DNA from: Ceratopteris richardii
Taxonomy: Eukaryota > Streptophyta > Polypodiopsida > Polypodiales > Pteridaceae
Reading direction: 5' to 3'
Length of the DNA stretch: 64,000 nucleotides
Assembly: GCA_020310875.1 (NCBI GenBank)
Contig: CM035427.1
Coordinates: 90,636,477 to 90,700,476 of the forward strand
Shown here in pieces: positions 46,603-57,660 of this stretch. The notes below the pieces were generated by a model. That model was given only the letters and a program-made list of their open reading frames with translations. It was not told the origin of the DNA and searched no databases. The position numbers were made by a program, and so were the translations under genes. The number at the start of each line of letters is the position of its first letter. Position 1 is the stretch's first letter.

Positions 46603-47400
46603 TAGAACTTCAAGAGGGAGCACAACCACCCTTTGGACCAATCTATAGACTATCCCCAGAGGAACTTATAGAACTATGTAGGAAAATTGATGAGAATCTA
46701 GCAAAGGGGTTTATTAAACACTCAAAGTCTCTAGCAGGAGCTCCTATTTTATTTGTAAACAAGAAGGATGGGACTCTCTGGATGTGTGTAGACTATTGTG
46801 GATTGAATAAAGTCACTATAAAGAATAGATACCCTCTACTCATATCAGAGCTCTTGGAACATCTTGGAAAAGCAAAATTCTTCATGAAGATTGACTTCTG
46901 AGAGCTTACAACCTTGTCAGGATGAGAGAAGGAGACGAATGGAAGACAACATTTCAAACAAGGTCTGGCCATTTTGAATATGTAGTTATGCCATTCACAG
47001 CTGTCTTCCAACATATGATGAATGATATCTTTTGAGAATATTTAGATGATTTTGTGGTAATATACCTTGATGATATCTTGATATTCTCCAAAAATCTAGA
47101 GAATCATGAATGTCATGTAAAGATAGTCCTAGAAAAACTAAGAGAAAAAGGATTATATGCAAACTTGGAGAAGTGCTCTTTCCATAAAACAAAATTGGAA
47201 TTTTTAGGGTACATTGTATCAGATAAAGGATTTTTTATGGACCCTAAGAAGATTGAAACAATCCTCGATTGGAAACCACCTTCATGTGTTTGAGATGTAC
47301 AATGTTTTCTAGGGTTTGCCAATTTCTACAAGATATTCATAAGAGATTACTCCAAGATAGTGACACCTCTTACCAAGATTACAGACAACTCCAAATTCTC
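46603..47400 (+). pseudogene. Gypsy-2 reverse transcriptase (broken)
   Basis: The frame resumes at [17 protein letters not shown] and continues through [21 protein letters not shown]. Near 47000 the MPF block passes straight to VFQHMM: the usual GLTNAPA segment is missing (about 20 bases). The catalytic VVIYLDDILIFS is intact (about 47056). A TGA follows near 47290, after LDWKPPSCV, and then a frame change. The missing block and stops rule out activity. Confidence 0.88.
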
Positions 47401-48030
47401 ATGGACCGAAGAAGCAAAAAAGCCTTTCAGACCTTGAAATCAGCATTCAGTACTGCTCCAATTCTAGTTCATCCTGATTCCAGTAAGCCCTTCTTCCTAG
47501 AGACAGATGCATCAGACTTTGCCCTAGGGGCCATTCTTTCCCAATATGGAGATGATGGACACTTACATCTAGTTTCATATCATTCAAGGAAATTTTCCTA
47601 CCCAAAAATTAATTATGAAATTCATGATAAAGAACTTCTTGCCATAGTGGATGCATTTGATACCTGGCATCACCATCTAGGAGCAGCTCATAAAGTTACT
47701 GTGTATATAGATCACAAGAACCTAGAGTATTTTATGACGACCCGCATCCTCAATACAAGGCAATCTCGATGGAGTAACTTTCTATCCAGATTCAATTTTG
47801 TCATCACATACCATCTAGGATGTCAACAATGTCAGCCAGATGCCCTATCCAGAAGATCTTACCTTGCACCAAAGAAGGGTGAAGAGGCCGTTTATAAAAA
47901 AGAGAGTGTATTACTCAAGCTTGAACATCTCTAGTTAGCATCTATCTCTTTAAGCCATCATGAAGATTCAGCCTTGAATCATTTGATCCATGAGAATCTA
48001 CCACAAATTGTTTTGTAAGATTAAGTAGAA
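47400..48030 (+). pseudogene. Gypsy-2 RNase H domain
   Basis: An open frame carries KAFQTLKSAFSTAPILVHP, then [20 protein letters not shown] (about 47497), YEIHDKELLAIVDAFDTW (about 47614) and YIDHKNLEYF (about 47705), with all usual acidic positions in view. It closes at 47934 after the QPDALSRR link to integrase. Confidence 0.88.
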
Positions 48031-48079
48031 AGCTCAAGAAGGAAAAGTCCAGGAGGTAAACAAATTTCAAGAAAAGGAT

Positions 48080-49190
48080 GGATTACTACTCTATAAGAAC
48101 CTATTGTATGTCCCTCTAGGAAAGCCCAGGATCCAAGTACTTCAACAACTTCATGACAACCTTGTAGCAAGACATTTTGGACTGAATAAACCAATAAAAT
48201 CAAGGGATTTTTGGTGGCCTCAAATGTGGAAGGAAGTCAAAGAATATATCCGAACCTATGACACTTGCAATAGATCTAATGTACCCCGACATAAACCTCA
48301 TGGGATCTTGCAACCTTTACCTATTCCAGAAAGGCCATGGACTTCATTGTCTATGGATTTTATCATAGATCTACCAAAGTCAGATACGTATGATGCCATT
48401 CTTGTTATTGTGGATATACTTATAATGATGGCACACTTCATTCCAACTACCAAGGCAATCACAGGTGCAACCACTACTAGACTTTTTCTCAGATACATCT
48501 TTAGGCTTCATGAATTTCTTGATGATATTGTCAATGATCGAGGTCCACAATACAAATCCAGCTTTTGGAACAGTCTTAGCAAGCTCCTTCTGTTCAAGTT
48601 AAACTATCTACAACAAATCATCCACTGACTGATGGACAAAGAGAATGGGTGAATCAAGTCCTAGAGCAATATCTCCATTGCACGAGCAACTATAATCAAA
48701 ATGATTGGTTTTAGCTTTTACCCTTTGTAGAGTTTGTGTACAACAATAGTGTTCATGCATCTACTAAGCAGAATCCCTTCTTTGCAAATTATGGATAACA
48801 TCCAAGGATGGATATACAACTCTCAAATCATGTCAAGAACCCAGCTGCCAGAGATAAGGCCGAATACCTGATGAACATTCACAACGAACTCAAGGAAGAG
48901 GTCCATAAAGCTCAAGAACAATATAAGTACTATGCAGATGAACATCATGTTCATAATCCATCGTATCAAATTGGGGATAAAGTATGGTTACTCAAAAACA
49001 ATTTGAAAACTTTAAGACCTAGTGCAAAGTTAGATCATCAAAGATTTGGTCCATTCACCATCTTGGCCAAGATTAATCCAATCACCTTCAAGCTCCAACT
49101 ACCAAGTACCATGAGAATACATCCAGTTTTCCATGTATCCATGTTGGAAGCATATCATATTTCACTATTGAGGGGGGGAGAAACCTAGTC
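48080..49190 (+). pseudogene. Gypsy-2 integrase (broken)
   Basis: The zinc domain reads LHDNLVARHFGL, then YDTCNRS; the first Cys of the usual CxxC is Tyr. The core has LSMDFIIDLPKS (first Asp), IVNDRGPQYKSSF (second Asp, about 48530) and TDGQREWVNQVLEQYL (Glu, about 48640). One base change shifts the frame near 48600, and a TAG and TAA lie near 48713 and 48797. The GPF motif (QRFGPFTILAKINP, about 49040) and the PVFHVSMLEAYH end are typical of chromoviruses. Confidence 0.87.
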
Positions 49191-49360
49191 CTTCACCACC
49201 TATTGAGATTGATGATCATGAAGAATTTGAAGTCGAGCATATCCTAGATTCCAAAATATCCCGAGGAAGATTGGAATAGCTTATTCATTGGAAAGGGTAT
49301 GACATCAGTGGTCATATTTGGGAACCTGCACAAAACCTTTAGAGAGCACCAATAAAGATT
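49191..49360 (+). pseudogene. Gypsy-2 chromodomain (one stop inside)
   Basis: After IEIDDHEEFEVEHILDSK (about 49206-49259) comes SRGRLE, a TAG (about 49277), then LIHWKGYDISGHIWEPAQNL. The xLIHWKGY...WEP spacing is the chromodomain that lets chromoviruses target marked chromatin. The stop replaces the residue that is usually Tyr. Confidence 0.85.
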
Positions 49361-49433
49361 CAAGAATTCCATAAGAGAAATCCAATGAAGCTAAGACCAG
49401 AGAACATGAAAGCTCCTCATGGAACTCGTCTCT

Positions 49434-49548
49434 TGAGGGGGAAGTGATGGCATGGACAAAGGAAACCATCCTCAACCTCAGATTCCATGTGAATCCTATA
49501 TCTCATGATTGGTTCAGAATTAAGAGAAACCAATGCTTCCATTGCGTC
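49434..49548 (+). repeat. Gypsy-2 polypurine tract and truncated 3' LTR
   Basis: The purine run GAGGGGGAAG ends at 49444. The LTR starts at about 49448 (TGGCATGGACAAAGG) and matches 38211 onward, then diverges after CAATGCTTCCATTGC at about 49548. The rest of the 635-bp LTR is not found to the right. Confidence 0.82.
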
Positions 49549-50858
49549 CCAATTGATACCAGAATCTTATAAGGTTTCTTATAATCCATGTATGTATCCT
49601 TTGAACACATGATTTACAAAACACGATCTATACTAGAATATTTAGTAGAATGTAATAAATGTCCACTGATAGATGATACTTGGCAATCAAAATCTCTAAT
49701 TCATAGACATTGAGGACAATCCTCTTTAGAAGGATGAGAGAGTGTTAGATTCTATTTAGACCTATATGGTCTACCATAACCATAGGTGCATTGGTTGAGG
49801 GTTCTAGACAAATCTAGGAGTAGTGCTCAAGGGAGCCAAGGATCTTGTACTAGTCCTCTCTTTCAAGAGGGTTATTTCATCTCTTCAGAGTGGCCATGGA
49901 ACCTTCTAGAGAATTCTAGATATACATGAGGACAAGGGTGATTTAAGGTTGGGAGGAGAGTGGTAGGTAGCTTATTAGGACCTAACATACTACACTCATA
50001 GGGGAAGCGCTTGACATGCTACAAGAAGTGACATTTCCCTTGAGAGCTATAGGTTCTAAGAAGAAAGGATCTCACAAAAAGGGTTGATACAGAAGCTTGA
50101 AAACATCAATTGTTTGACAAAAGAACAATGTCCCTTCAGCACAAAAAAGTGATGTCTCACCTCAAAAGAGTGATGTTCCCAAGTAATGATTGCTTATGCA
50201 GCCTTGCTTCATCTATCATTGATTGAGTTCAATAGACAATAGTAATGACAAAGTGAGAGGATACATGCCTCTATCATTGATTGAGCTCAATAGACAATGG
50301 TAATGACAATGTGAGAGGATACATGTAGACTTTCTAAGATTAGTGTTGTGACAATAGTGCTACTTCAACCTACTGGATGTGCATGTATCAGTGTTGCAAC
50401 AACAATGTTGCTTCAATATCCAACCATAGACCACATCAAGTTTCCAAGTACTTGTGCCATAACAACAATGCAACATTGAGAATCACGAGAACATATGTAA
50501 CTTCTAGCTTTGGAAATGGAACTCCTCAAGATATGCTCATATTCTGAGACTTCACAAGAGATTTATTAAGATAACATCATTGTTCTAATTTGTTTATTGA
50601 ATGATCTAAAATACTTTCTACCCTAATGTTCAGAGTCACTCACTACATATGCCTGGGATTTTGTAATAACCAAACTTTCATGTAGAAGCTTCCACTTATG
50701 ATGAATGAGAGTTCTCATCTTAAATGTTTTTTTTTATCAAGGAATTTCATTCATTGAGGTCTACTCTTCTAGTTAAGCTTAAATTTATGTGAAAGAACAA
50801 GGAGAGACATGTTTCTCATCATAAATGTTGGATGAGGATCATATTGAATCATTTATGG
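49549..50858. other. Intergenic sequence with a 58-bp tandem duplication
   Basis: No gene is recognised. At 50213-50328 a 58-bp unit (CTATCATTGATTGAG start, GAGAGGATACATG near its end) is repeated twice with a few differences. Confidence 0.6.
50213..50328. repeat. 58-bp tandem duplication
   Basis: The two units (50213-50270 and 50271-50328) differ at about four positions. The sequence is not a simple repeat. Confidence 0.85.
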
Positions 50859-51240
50859 ATTGGCTATTCCTTCAATTTTATATCACGTCTTCAAGAAGAT
50901 AGCAAGAGGTGAGAAGCATGGTAGGCTCTTTACTTTTGAAGTAGGAGAAACCAAAAATGTAGCTCTATTCAACTTTGCGTCTCAAACCCTAAGTGAGCTT
51001 GAAGTGTGGCATAAAAGGCTAGCTCATGTAAATGAAAGAATCTTAAATGATATATGCAGGGATCAAAGTGTTGTTGGATTGACAAACATATCAAAGCAAC
51101 ACATGATCAATAGATGTGATGCATGTCCGATTGGGAAGGCACAAAGACAACCATTCAAACACAAAGGCTACATCCACAACAACTTATTGGACTTAGTACA
51201 TACAGATGTATGGGGGCCAAGTCAAGAACCTTCATTCACA

Positions 51241-52049
51241 CTTTCTCTTTTCCTAGACTATAGGAAAAGATTCCAATCAATCTAAACTACCAAAGCCACC
51301 TAATGTCAAATTCGAATTCAAGAAGAAAAGGCATGGTAATATCCTTAAGAGTCTATATAAAGACTCCAAAATATTTTTACAAAAAGTAGAGTGCTGAGTT
51401 GAAGCAATACATATACTCTTTGATCATCGCTTGGTGCCACTTCTATTCTCTAGTCCTTCTTCCTCAGATTCAGTCAACTTGCAGAGCTTACTGCTCTCTC
51501 TACAGAGCTCCAAATCAAGTGTTTAAGCATTCATTGGAAAGGTATAGCAGTGTACAAAAAATTTCAAGGTGTCTGATTCAATCATTTCAAAGAAATCTAA
51601 GTTTTACAGTCTCAAGGTCATTGTCTACACATTCCTAAAAAATTGAGATAACATCCAATAAGTGTTAAGGCAATTGCTCCTTCATTGGTTGATATAGATT
51701 AGGTATTTTATGCATTTTAGCAAGTCAACCCTATGTGTGACATGCCCTTTAGAGGAATTTTTCCAATTGTAATTATGCTAGCTGCTCTTAGTGTTTGAAG
51801 TCACACCTTCCATCCATTTTTAGAAGGTTTTTGTGAACTAATCAAGGTGCAAGTAATCTATTTTGCATCAACTTGTTCTTGTTGATGTTTCAAATACCTA
51901 TTGGATTTTATTGAACTAAACACAAGCCTACAAGGTCTACTGTACACATCCAAAGAGCAAGGGCTGGTCCTATGCTACTTTGCTAGACCAAGTTCACCAC
52001 TTGACAATTCAACTTTCCAAGCCTCTCCAAGCTTCTCCAACTTCTTTCA
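51241..52049 (+). repeat. Copia-beta LTR (copy E)
   Basis: It shares about 800 bases with the minus-strand LTR at 54265-55141. It includes a TATA-like GTCTATATAAAGACTCC at 51351-51367, the likely promoter, and ends CCAACTTCTTTCA. Confidence 0.82.
51351..51367 (+). promoter_or_regulatory. TATA box of the Copia-beta LTR
   Basis: GTCTATATAAAGACTCC is kept in both LTR copies (here and, reversed, near 54955-54971) while sequence around it has diverged. The position, about 110 bases into the visible part, fits an LTR promoter. Confidence 0.55.
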
Positions 52050-52282
52050 ACTCCCAGGGGGGAATTTATTAATATACTTTGGTAGTGATGTGTGTGAACA
52101 CACTAGGACATTGGGGCACTTTTCTCCCTCTTTAGGATGTTTTTCTCTCTTGGCTTGTATATATGTCTATAACCATAACAACTCACTTATCTTTGTACAT
52201 TCACTTGGTGATACTTCAGTATTGTGTGTTGTGGTTCAACGTCCCTTGTGCTATTTGCATGCTTGAGTAGACCTCAAAATCT
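52050..52282 (+). repeat. Isolated Copia-alpha 3' LTR with polypurine tract
   Basis: A purine tract AGGGGGGAATT (52056-52066) is followed by an LTR of the A/B/C family (52067-52282): GATGTGTGTGAACAC, then CTTGTATATATG, TTCACTTGGTGATAC, and a 3' part that decays after GTAGACCTCAAA. No Copia-alpha coding sequence precedes it; the Copia-beta LTR E abuts it instead. Confidence 0.82.
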
Positions 52283-52996
52283 TGTTTCCTTGTGGTTCTA
52301 CAATATCCAAGAACTAAGATGAAACAAATGTTTAAAATGATGAAAACCTATTATGGGCCTATAAATGCGGTCCCCTTTGTGGGGGACCAATAGGTTTTTC
52401 AACTTGTTTTTTTCTAGCATGAAAACCTTTTGGTGCCTAAATGGGGGATTTATTATAGTCATGAATCCTTTCACCTAGAAAAATTAGGGATTCTGTAATT
52501 AACCACTCTCTTGGAGGGTTGTTGAAGTTGACCACACATCTTTCATTCCATATTTTGTAGAGTGCTTCACTTTTAGTGGTGTTCCATAGAGTGGATGACA
52601 ATTAATCACTTCATGTAACAAAGCTTGCTTCCAGTTAACTTGCTAAGCCAACAAAAGGAGCTTGTTAAGGCATTAGCAAATCACGATGCCATTAGAACAA
52701 GAAAAACATAGGTGACAAAAAGAGCTAATCATTCAAAGAGTTTCTTTTATCATTGATAAAGGTAGCAAAAAAGGAATGGCTTTATGATTGGGTTTGTCCC
52801 TAGATATGTTTTCATGTATTGAACTCGATCCATAAATACAATGGTATGGAGACTGTAAATTTTAAGAAAAAGAACAACCAATGGAAATCAGGAATAAAAG
52901 ATGTGAGCTTAAAATTTCAATCTAGAGTTATATAAGACAAAAAAAGGCTCTCAAGTAAAGTTATTTATACAATAAACTTTCACTATATACTAAAAT
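52283..52996. other. Intergenic sequence
   Basis: There is no recognised gene. A short region near 52370-52390 has a GGTCCCC...GGGGGACC inverted repeat. The rest is AT-rich. Confidence 0.5.
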
Positions 52997-53008
52997 CTTC
53001 CAAATCCT

Positions 53009-54240
53009 TTACAAAAGCTCCATGTTGCTTAGAATATTTGTCCTTCCATTGGAAGCTTTGACATTACCAATCTTCTCCAAATTATGCTTTTTGTTATCCC
53101 CTGTTTGAACTTCATGTCTATGCTTTTGACTTACCAAATCAGATAAGAGAGCTATGTTGCTTGTAACATGATTTGAACATCCTAAATCTATGTAGAATAA
53201 ATGATCATCTTCTTTACCTTCCTTGTGGCTTAGATTCATCAAAAGCAATGGGTCTTCATGTTGTTGATCTTCAGAATAATTGTTGTAGTCCCTTCTATTA
53301 TGGCCTCTACTGTTATTGTTGAAGCTATGTCCACCTCTACCTTTATTGCTCCCATATCCACCTCTTCCTTTTCCTTTCTGGGTTTTCCCATTGAAGTAGC
53401 AATTTTGAGTGGTGTGGTTGGTCTTATCAAAGATGGCACAAGGTTGACATTCTTGCCTTTTGTCTTGTCATGGTTTGGTCGTTTCTTCTTCTCTTTCCAC
53501 TTACTCTTGCCTACAAAGCTGGCTTGGGAAGTTTCCTCTTCATCTTGTTCCTTCTTATTGCCTTTCAGCTTCTTGTCCTTCTTATCTGTATATAGAGCAC
53601 TAGTTGAATGACCATGATAGGAGTTACTTTCCTTTATGATATTGTTGGCCTCTTGATTGAAGAGTTGTCCAAGAAAGATGTTGAATTCTGGAGTTTGCAC
53701 ATCCATGATGAGATCATAGGTCGTGGTGAAAGATTTTGATTGCTTGTCACCTCCTATCCCATTGAGAATTTTCCTCATGAAGGCCTCTTCTTCAATCAGC
53801 TCTCCAATGGATGCCAATTGATCAGCAACCTCGTTGAACTTTGTAAAAAACTCAATGATGGTTTGTTTTGGAGTCTTCTTCATCTTATTGAACTCATTTT
53901 GAAGATGGTTCTTCCTTGCTATTATACTAGCCAAAAAAAAATCTCTAGGGCATCCCAAGTCTCTTGAAAGGTCTTGCATCCTCTAATATGTGGCAATAGA
54001 AAATGAGAGATAGAGTTGAGTATGTATGAACTTGCTTGAGCATCCCTTGCACACCAAAGTGTGAGCTTATCTATTTCCTCTTGAGTGGGTCCTCCTTTGG
54101 ATCTTGAAATAGGCATTGCTTCATCACCTGATACAATCCCACATAGGTTTCTTCCTTGCAAGTAAGCCTCCATTGTGTTTTTTCAAGAAACATAATTATG
54201 TCTATCAAGCTTCTCAATAATTGATGGAAATCCATCTTGC
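53009..54240 (-). pseudogene. Copia-beta copy D gag and partial protease (broken)
   Basis: Frames at 54173-53922 and 53979-53239 hold the gag: MEAYLQGRNLCGIVSGDEAM, then PHIRGCKTFQETWDALE and FFTKFNEVADQLASIGELIEE. The knuckle region (about 53390-53440) reads CAIFDKTNHTTQNC in another frame, with one Cys changed to Phe. Protease reads YIDLGCSNHVTSN, so Asp-Ser-Gly has become Asp-Leu-Gly. Several frame changes are present. Confidence 0.82.
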
Positions 54241-54264
54241 ATCTTGAAGTTTCTCTAATACCAC

Positions 54265-55141
54265 TGAAAGAAGTTGGAAAAGCATGGAGAGCCTTGGAAC
54301 GTTGAGTTGTCAAGTGGTGAAGTTGGTCTAGCAAACCAGCATAAGACCAGCCCTATCTCTTTGGATATGGAAATAAGACCTTGTAGGCTTGTGGTTAGTG
54401 CAATAAAACCTAATGGATACTTTGGAACATAAAAAAGAACAACTTGATGCAAAACCGATAACTTGCATCTTGACTAGCTCACAAAAACCTTCTAAAAATG
54501 GATGGAAGGTGTGACTTCAAACACTGAGCAGCCACCACAATTACAATTGGAAAATTTCCTATTAAGGGCATGTCATACATAGGGCTTGCTTGCTAAAATG
54601 CATAAAAGCCCTAATTTATATCAACCAATGAAGGAGCAATCACCTTAACATTGATTGGATGTCATCCTAATTTTTCACAGATGTGTAGATAATGCCCCAA
54701 GACTCTAAAACTTAGATTTCTCTGAATTTATTGAGTCAAATGACTTTAAAATTTGTATACATACAGTAGACTAGTATACCTTTCTAATGAATGCTTAAAC
54801 AATGGATTTGATGCTTTGCAAAGAGAGTAGGAAGCTCTGCAAGTGGACTGAATATGAGGAAGAAGGAGTAGAGAATAGAAGTGGCACCAAGCAATGATCA
54901 AAGAGTATATGTATTGCTTCAAACCAACACTCTACTTTTTCTAGAAATGTTTTGGAGTCTTTATATAGACGCTTGAAGATATGAACACACCTTTTCTTCA
55001 TGACTTTGAATTGGTAATTAGGCGGGTTTGGTAGTTTAGATTGATTGGAATCTTTTTCTACAATATAGGAAAAGAGAAAGTTGAACTCAGATCTACTTCT
55101 TGATTGATTGAGTGAGAATCAATCTCAACCACTTCTAACTC
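54265..55141 (-). repeat. Copia-beta 5' LTR (copy D)
   Basis: One base separates it from the PBS. On the minus strand it ends CCAACTTCTTTCA. The TATA-like block lies at about 54955-54971. The outer end at 55141 is set by a TG/CA fit only; homology with LTR E is visible to about 55080. Confidence 0.75.
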
Positions 55142-55499
55142 ATGGTGTTTAGGCCTTTTATTCTTTCCTTTCACAAAGGTAAATACCTTGAACCTTACAA
55201 GAAATGATCATAAGTGATCAACCAATCAATACAAAGAAATAATATGCACAAAAGTGCTATTCTTCAAGGTACATATATGGGTAGATGTGCCATACCATCC
55301 AAATGATGGATTTGATGAAGGGAATATCCATCTCAAGCATAATGAAAGCTTGGTGTTTCAACAAGAGTGATGCAGTGAATAAGAAGCTGGAACTCATGTA
55401 TAAGGAAGCGTCAAGCTATGTGGAATCAATCCACAAAATGAAGTAAGCCCAAAGCTTTGTGGAAAGTTTCAAATTTCTCCCTAGGTAGAGCCTTTGTGA

Positions 55500-56720
55500 A
55501 AAGGTCTACATTGTTCTCCTATGTGGGGACATATGCCAAACCGATCTCTTTAGTAAAGAACCTCTCCATGACATAATGATAATGCACCTCAATGTGCTTA
55601 GTGCGAGCATGTAACTCATGGTTCCTAAAAACTTCCAATGCACTCTAATTGTAAGTGAAGATGGTGGTGGCAGAACACTAACCAACACCCATATCAGCCA
55701 TAAGGCATCTGAGCCACACACACTCAATAGTCTATGTGAAAGTTTCCCTATACTTTCCCTAAAAACTAGAAGTGGCCATAGTAGGATGCTTCCATCTCAA
55801 CAAAGATATGCATGAGCTATCAAGCATGAAGCAAAAACCACTAATCGACAGACGAGTGTCCTAGCAACCAACCCAATTAGAGTAAGAAAAAGCATGCAAG
55901 TATGGTGGTAATGATCCTCCCTTGGGATAAAACAATCCAAGTAGTCAGGTACCACTCAAGTAGCAAAAGATGCACTTAAGTATCTGCCAATGCTTGACAC
56001 CTGGGCAATGCATAAACTTTCTCATTTGTGAGATAGAAAACTGAATATCAAGCCAAGTTATGCATAAGTATCAAGCATCCAATGGCCTGTTGATAGAGAA
56101 AAACATCAATTGTATGTCCAACATCATGAAGAATCAATCGTTAACCTATTTCCATAGGAGTGGTAACATGTTTCAAGTCTTTAAGGCCAAAATGCTCCAA
56201 TAATGTGTCAATATATTTTGTTTGACACAGATCTATTCCTCCATCAACTTGCATAAAGTAAATGCCCAAATAATGATGGGAATGCGACAAATCTGACATC
56301 TCAAAAGAGGCATGCAAAGCAACCTCAAAATAAAAAATATCCTTCTCATTAGAACCTATGAGAAGCATGCCATCAACATACACAACAATTAGGCCTAGTC
56401 TTTGCCTCCTATATATCAGTTCTCTCATCAACAAGTGCATAAGAAATGGAATGATCTACATCATCACGTGAAACTTGTAAAGGCTGAGGAATTACCTTAT
56501 TTGGACCAACACTAGACTATCCACCTACAAAAAGAGGCAGCAAAGTGTCATACACATTTTTGGAGCTAATTGATGTCTCCTTAGTACATGAAAATAATGG
56601 CTGAATTGCATCTTCCACAAAAACAACATCATGGATAACCAAGATGTGTTTAGTTTGTGCATGAGATAGACAATAGCCTTTTCTTTCAAAATTGTACCCA
56701 ACAAAAATACATATCATTGC
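55500..56720 (-). pseudogene. Copy C integrase linker, RT remnant and RNase H (deleted, broken)
   Basis: Frames hold the linker (56717-56517), the junction at about 56395 to VVYVDGMLLIGS (second catalytic Asp now Gly), then LSHSHHYLGIYFMQVDGG and the RT end, and RNase H pieces to about 55510. The first half of RT is missing. Confidence 0.82.
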
Positions 56721-57660
56721 TTATAATCCAATTTTCTATGTTGTTGTACATGCACTAATGCATATGCCAGACAACCAAATACACACAAATGAGAAACAGA
56801 TGGTTTTCAACCATGCCAAGCCTCATATGGAGTCATAAATTGCAATGCTTTAGTGGAACATGATCTGTTAAGTACATATATTGCATACATAACAGCCTCA
56901 AGCTATAAGCTATAGTGGATACATGCATGCATGCTTGGAAAAATAATCAATAAAAGTCATGAAGTAAAGGTAGTTCCCAAAAGAGCATGTCTACATAGGA
57001 CCACATCCATCACTATGAGCAAGCTTCAATTTCTGAGTAGCTCAAATTGAACCATATTTTGGGAATGAGGAATGATGCATTTTCCACAAAATATAGCCTT
57101 CACAAACATGTTTACCATTTGCCTCAAGTTTGGTTAGAGAGGACACCATTTCATATTTTTGTAGTTGTAGAAAACTAGAAAAATTTAGATGACCAAAGCA
57201 TGCATGCCAAAGCTTTGCATCTAAGATAGCTTGAGAATCATGTACTACACATGTTGAATCATTCATAGATTTTTCATATTCTATGAGCTTATACAACCCA
57301 TGACATAAAATGGCAGAAGAAATAATAACATCACCATTTGAAAGATCATGAACTGTACATCAATCATCAACAAATTTCAAAAACAAACTAATCTTGGCTA
57401 ATGCTAAAATCGATAAAAGATTTTTCTTGATCCTTGGTAAAAATAAAGCATCTGACAATGTAAAAGAACTACCATCAATAGTAGTTAGAATGATCTTACC
57501 AACTGCCATGATAGGATACGAGGAGTTGTTGGTGCATGTGATGGCATTCCCTATAGGGGAAAACTCAAGTGAAGCAAAGAAACTGTGCTACGAGGTAATA
57601 TGTTTGGTTGCCCCACTATCAAAGTACCAAACATCTGAGTCTATTGTAGACATACACTGT
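56721..57660 (-). pseudogene. Copy C protease end and integrase remnant (broken)
   Basis: DSGATKHITS near 57600 keeps the intact protease Asp-Ser-Gly, unlike copy B. GAG-pre-integrase follows (LWHACFGHLNFSSFLQLQ near 57190). The integrase core is largely deleted: after the first-Asp region near 56985 there is a jump to FSKHACMY-like sequence at about 56935 and then to the second half. Confidence 0.75.

Larger units (their letters stand above)
38211..49548 (+). mobile_element. Ty3/gypsy chromovirus (Gypsy-2), split by a nested copia element
   Basis: The order is 5' LTR (38211-38845), gag (from 38883), zinc knuckle, protease, [copia insertion 40374-46602], RT, RNase H, integrase, chromodomain, polypurine tract and the start of the 3' LTR (49448-49548). 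The interruption falls inside the linker before RT: coding ends DHRPYDCAI at 40373 and resumes [12 protein letters not shown] at 46602. The copy is old: there are many stops, an RT deletion and changed protease, knuckle and integrase residues. The 3' LTR is cut after about 100 bases. Confidence 0.92.
50875..52049 (+). mobile_element. Copia-beta copy E: integrase fragment joined to LTR
   Basis: Plus-strand sequence at 50875-51240 encodes the copia GAG-pre-integrase region (ARGEKHGRLFTFEVGE, LSELEVWHKRLAHVN, CDACPIGKAQRQPF) up to LVHTDVWGPSQEPSF. It then jumps directly into LTR sequence (51241-52049), so integrase core, RT and RNase H are deleted. The LTR matches 55070-54265 in reverse. Confidence 0.82.
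52997..55141 (-). mobile_element. Copia-beta copy D: LTR, gag and protease, 3'-truncated
   Basis: On the minus strand: 5' LTR (about 55141-54265), PBS (plus-strand CTCTAATACCA at 54253-54263), gag (about 54240-53239) and the protease start (53248-53009). The element ends in the protease region. Gag and protease resemble Copia-gamma more than Copia-alpha. Copy E has the complementary part of the same family in the opposite orientation. Confidence 0.85.

Noticed and set aside
38883..49360. Endogenous pararetrovirus (caulimovirus) origin for the gypsy-type RT
   Set aside because: Integrase, LTRs and a chromodomain are present, and there is no movement or coat protein signature. It is a chromovirus.
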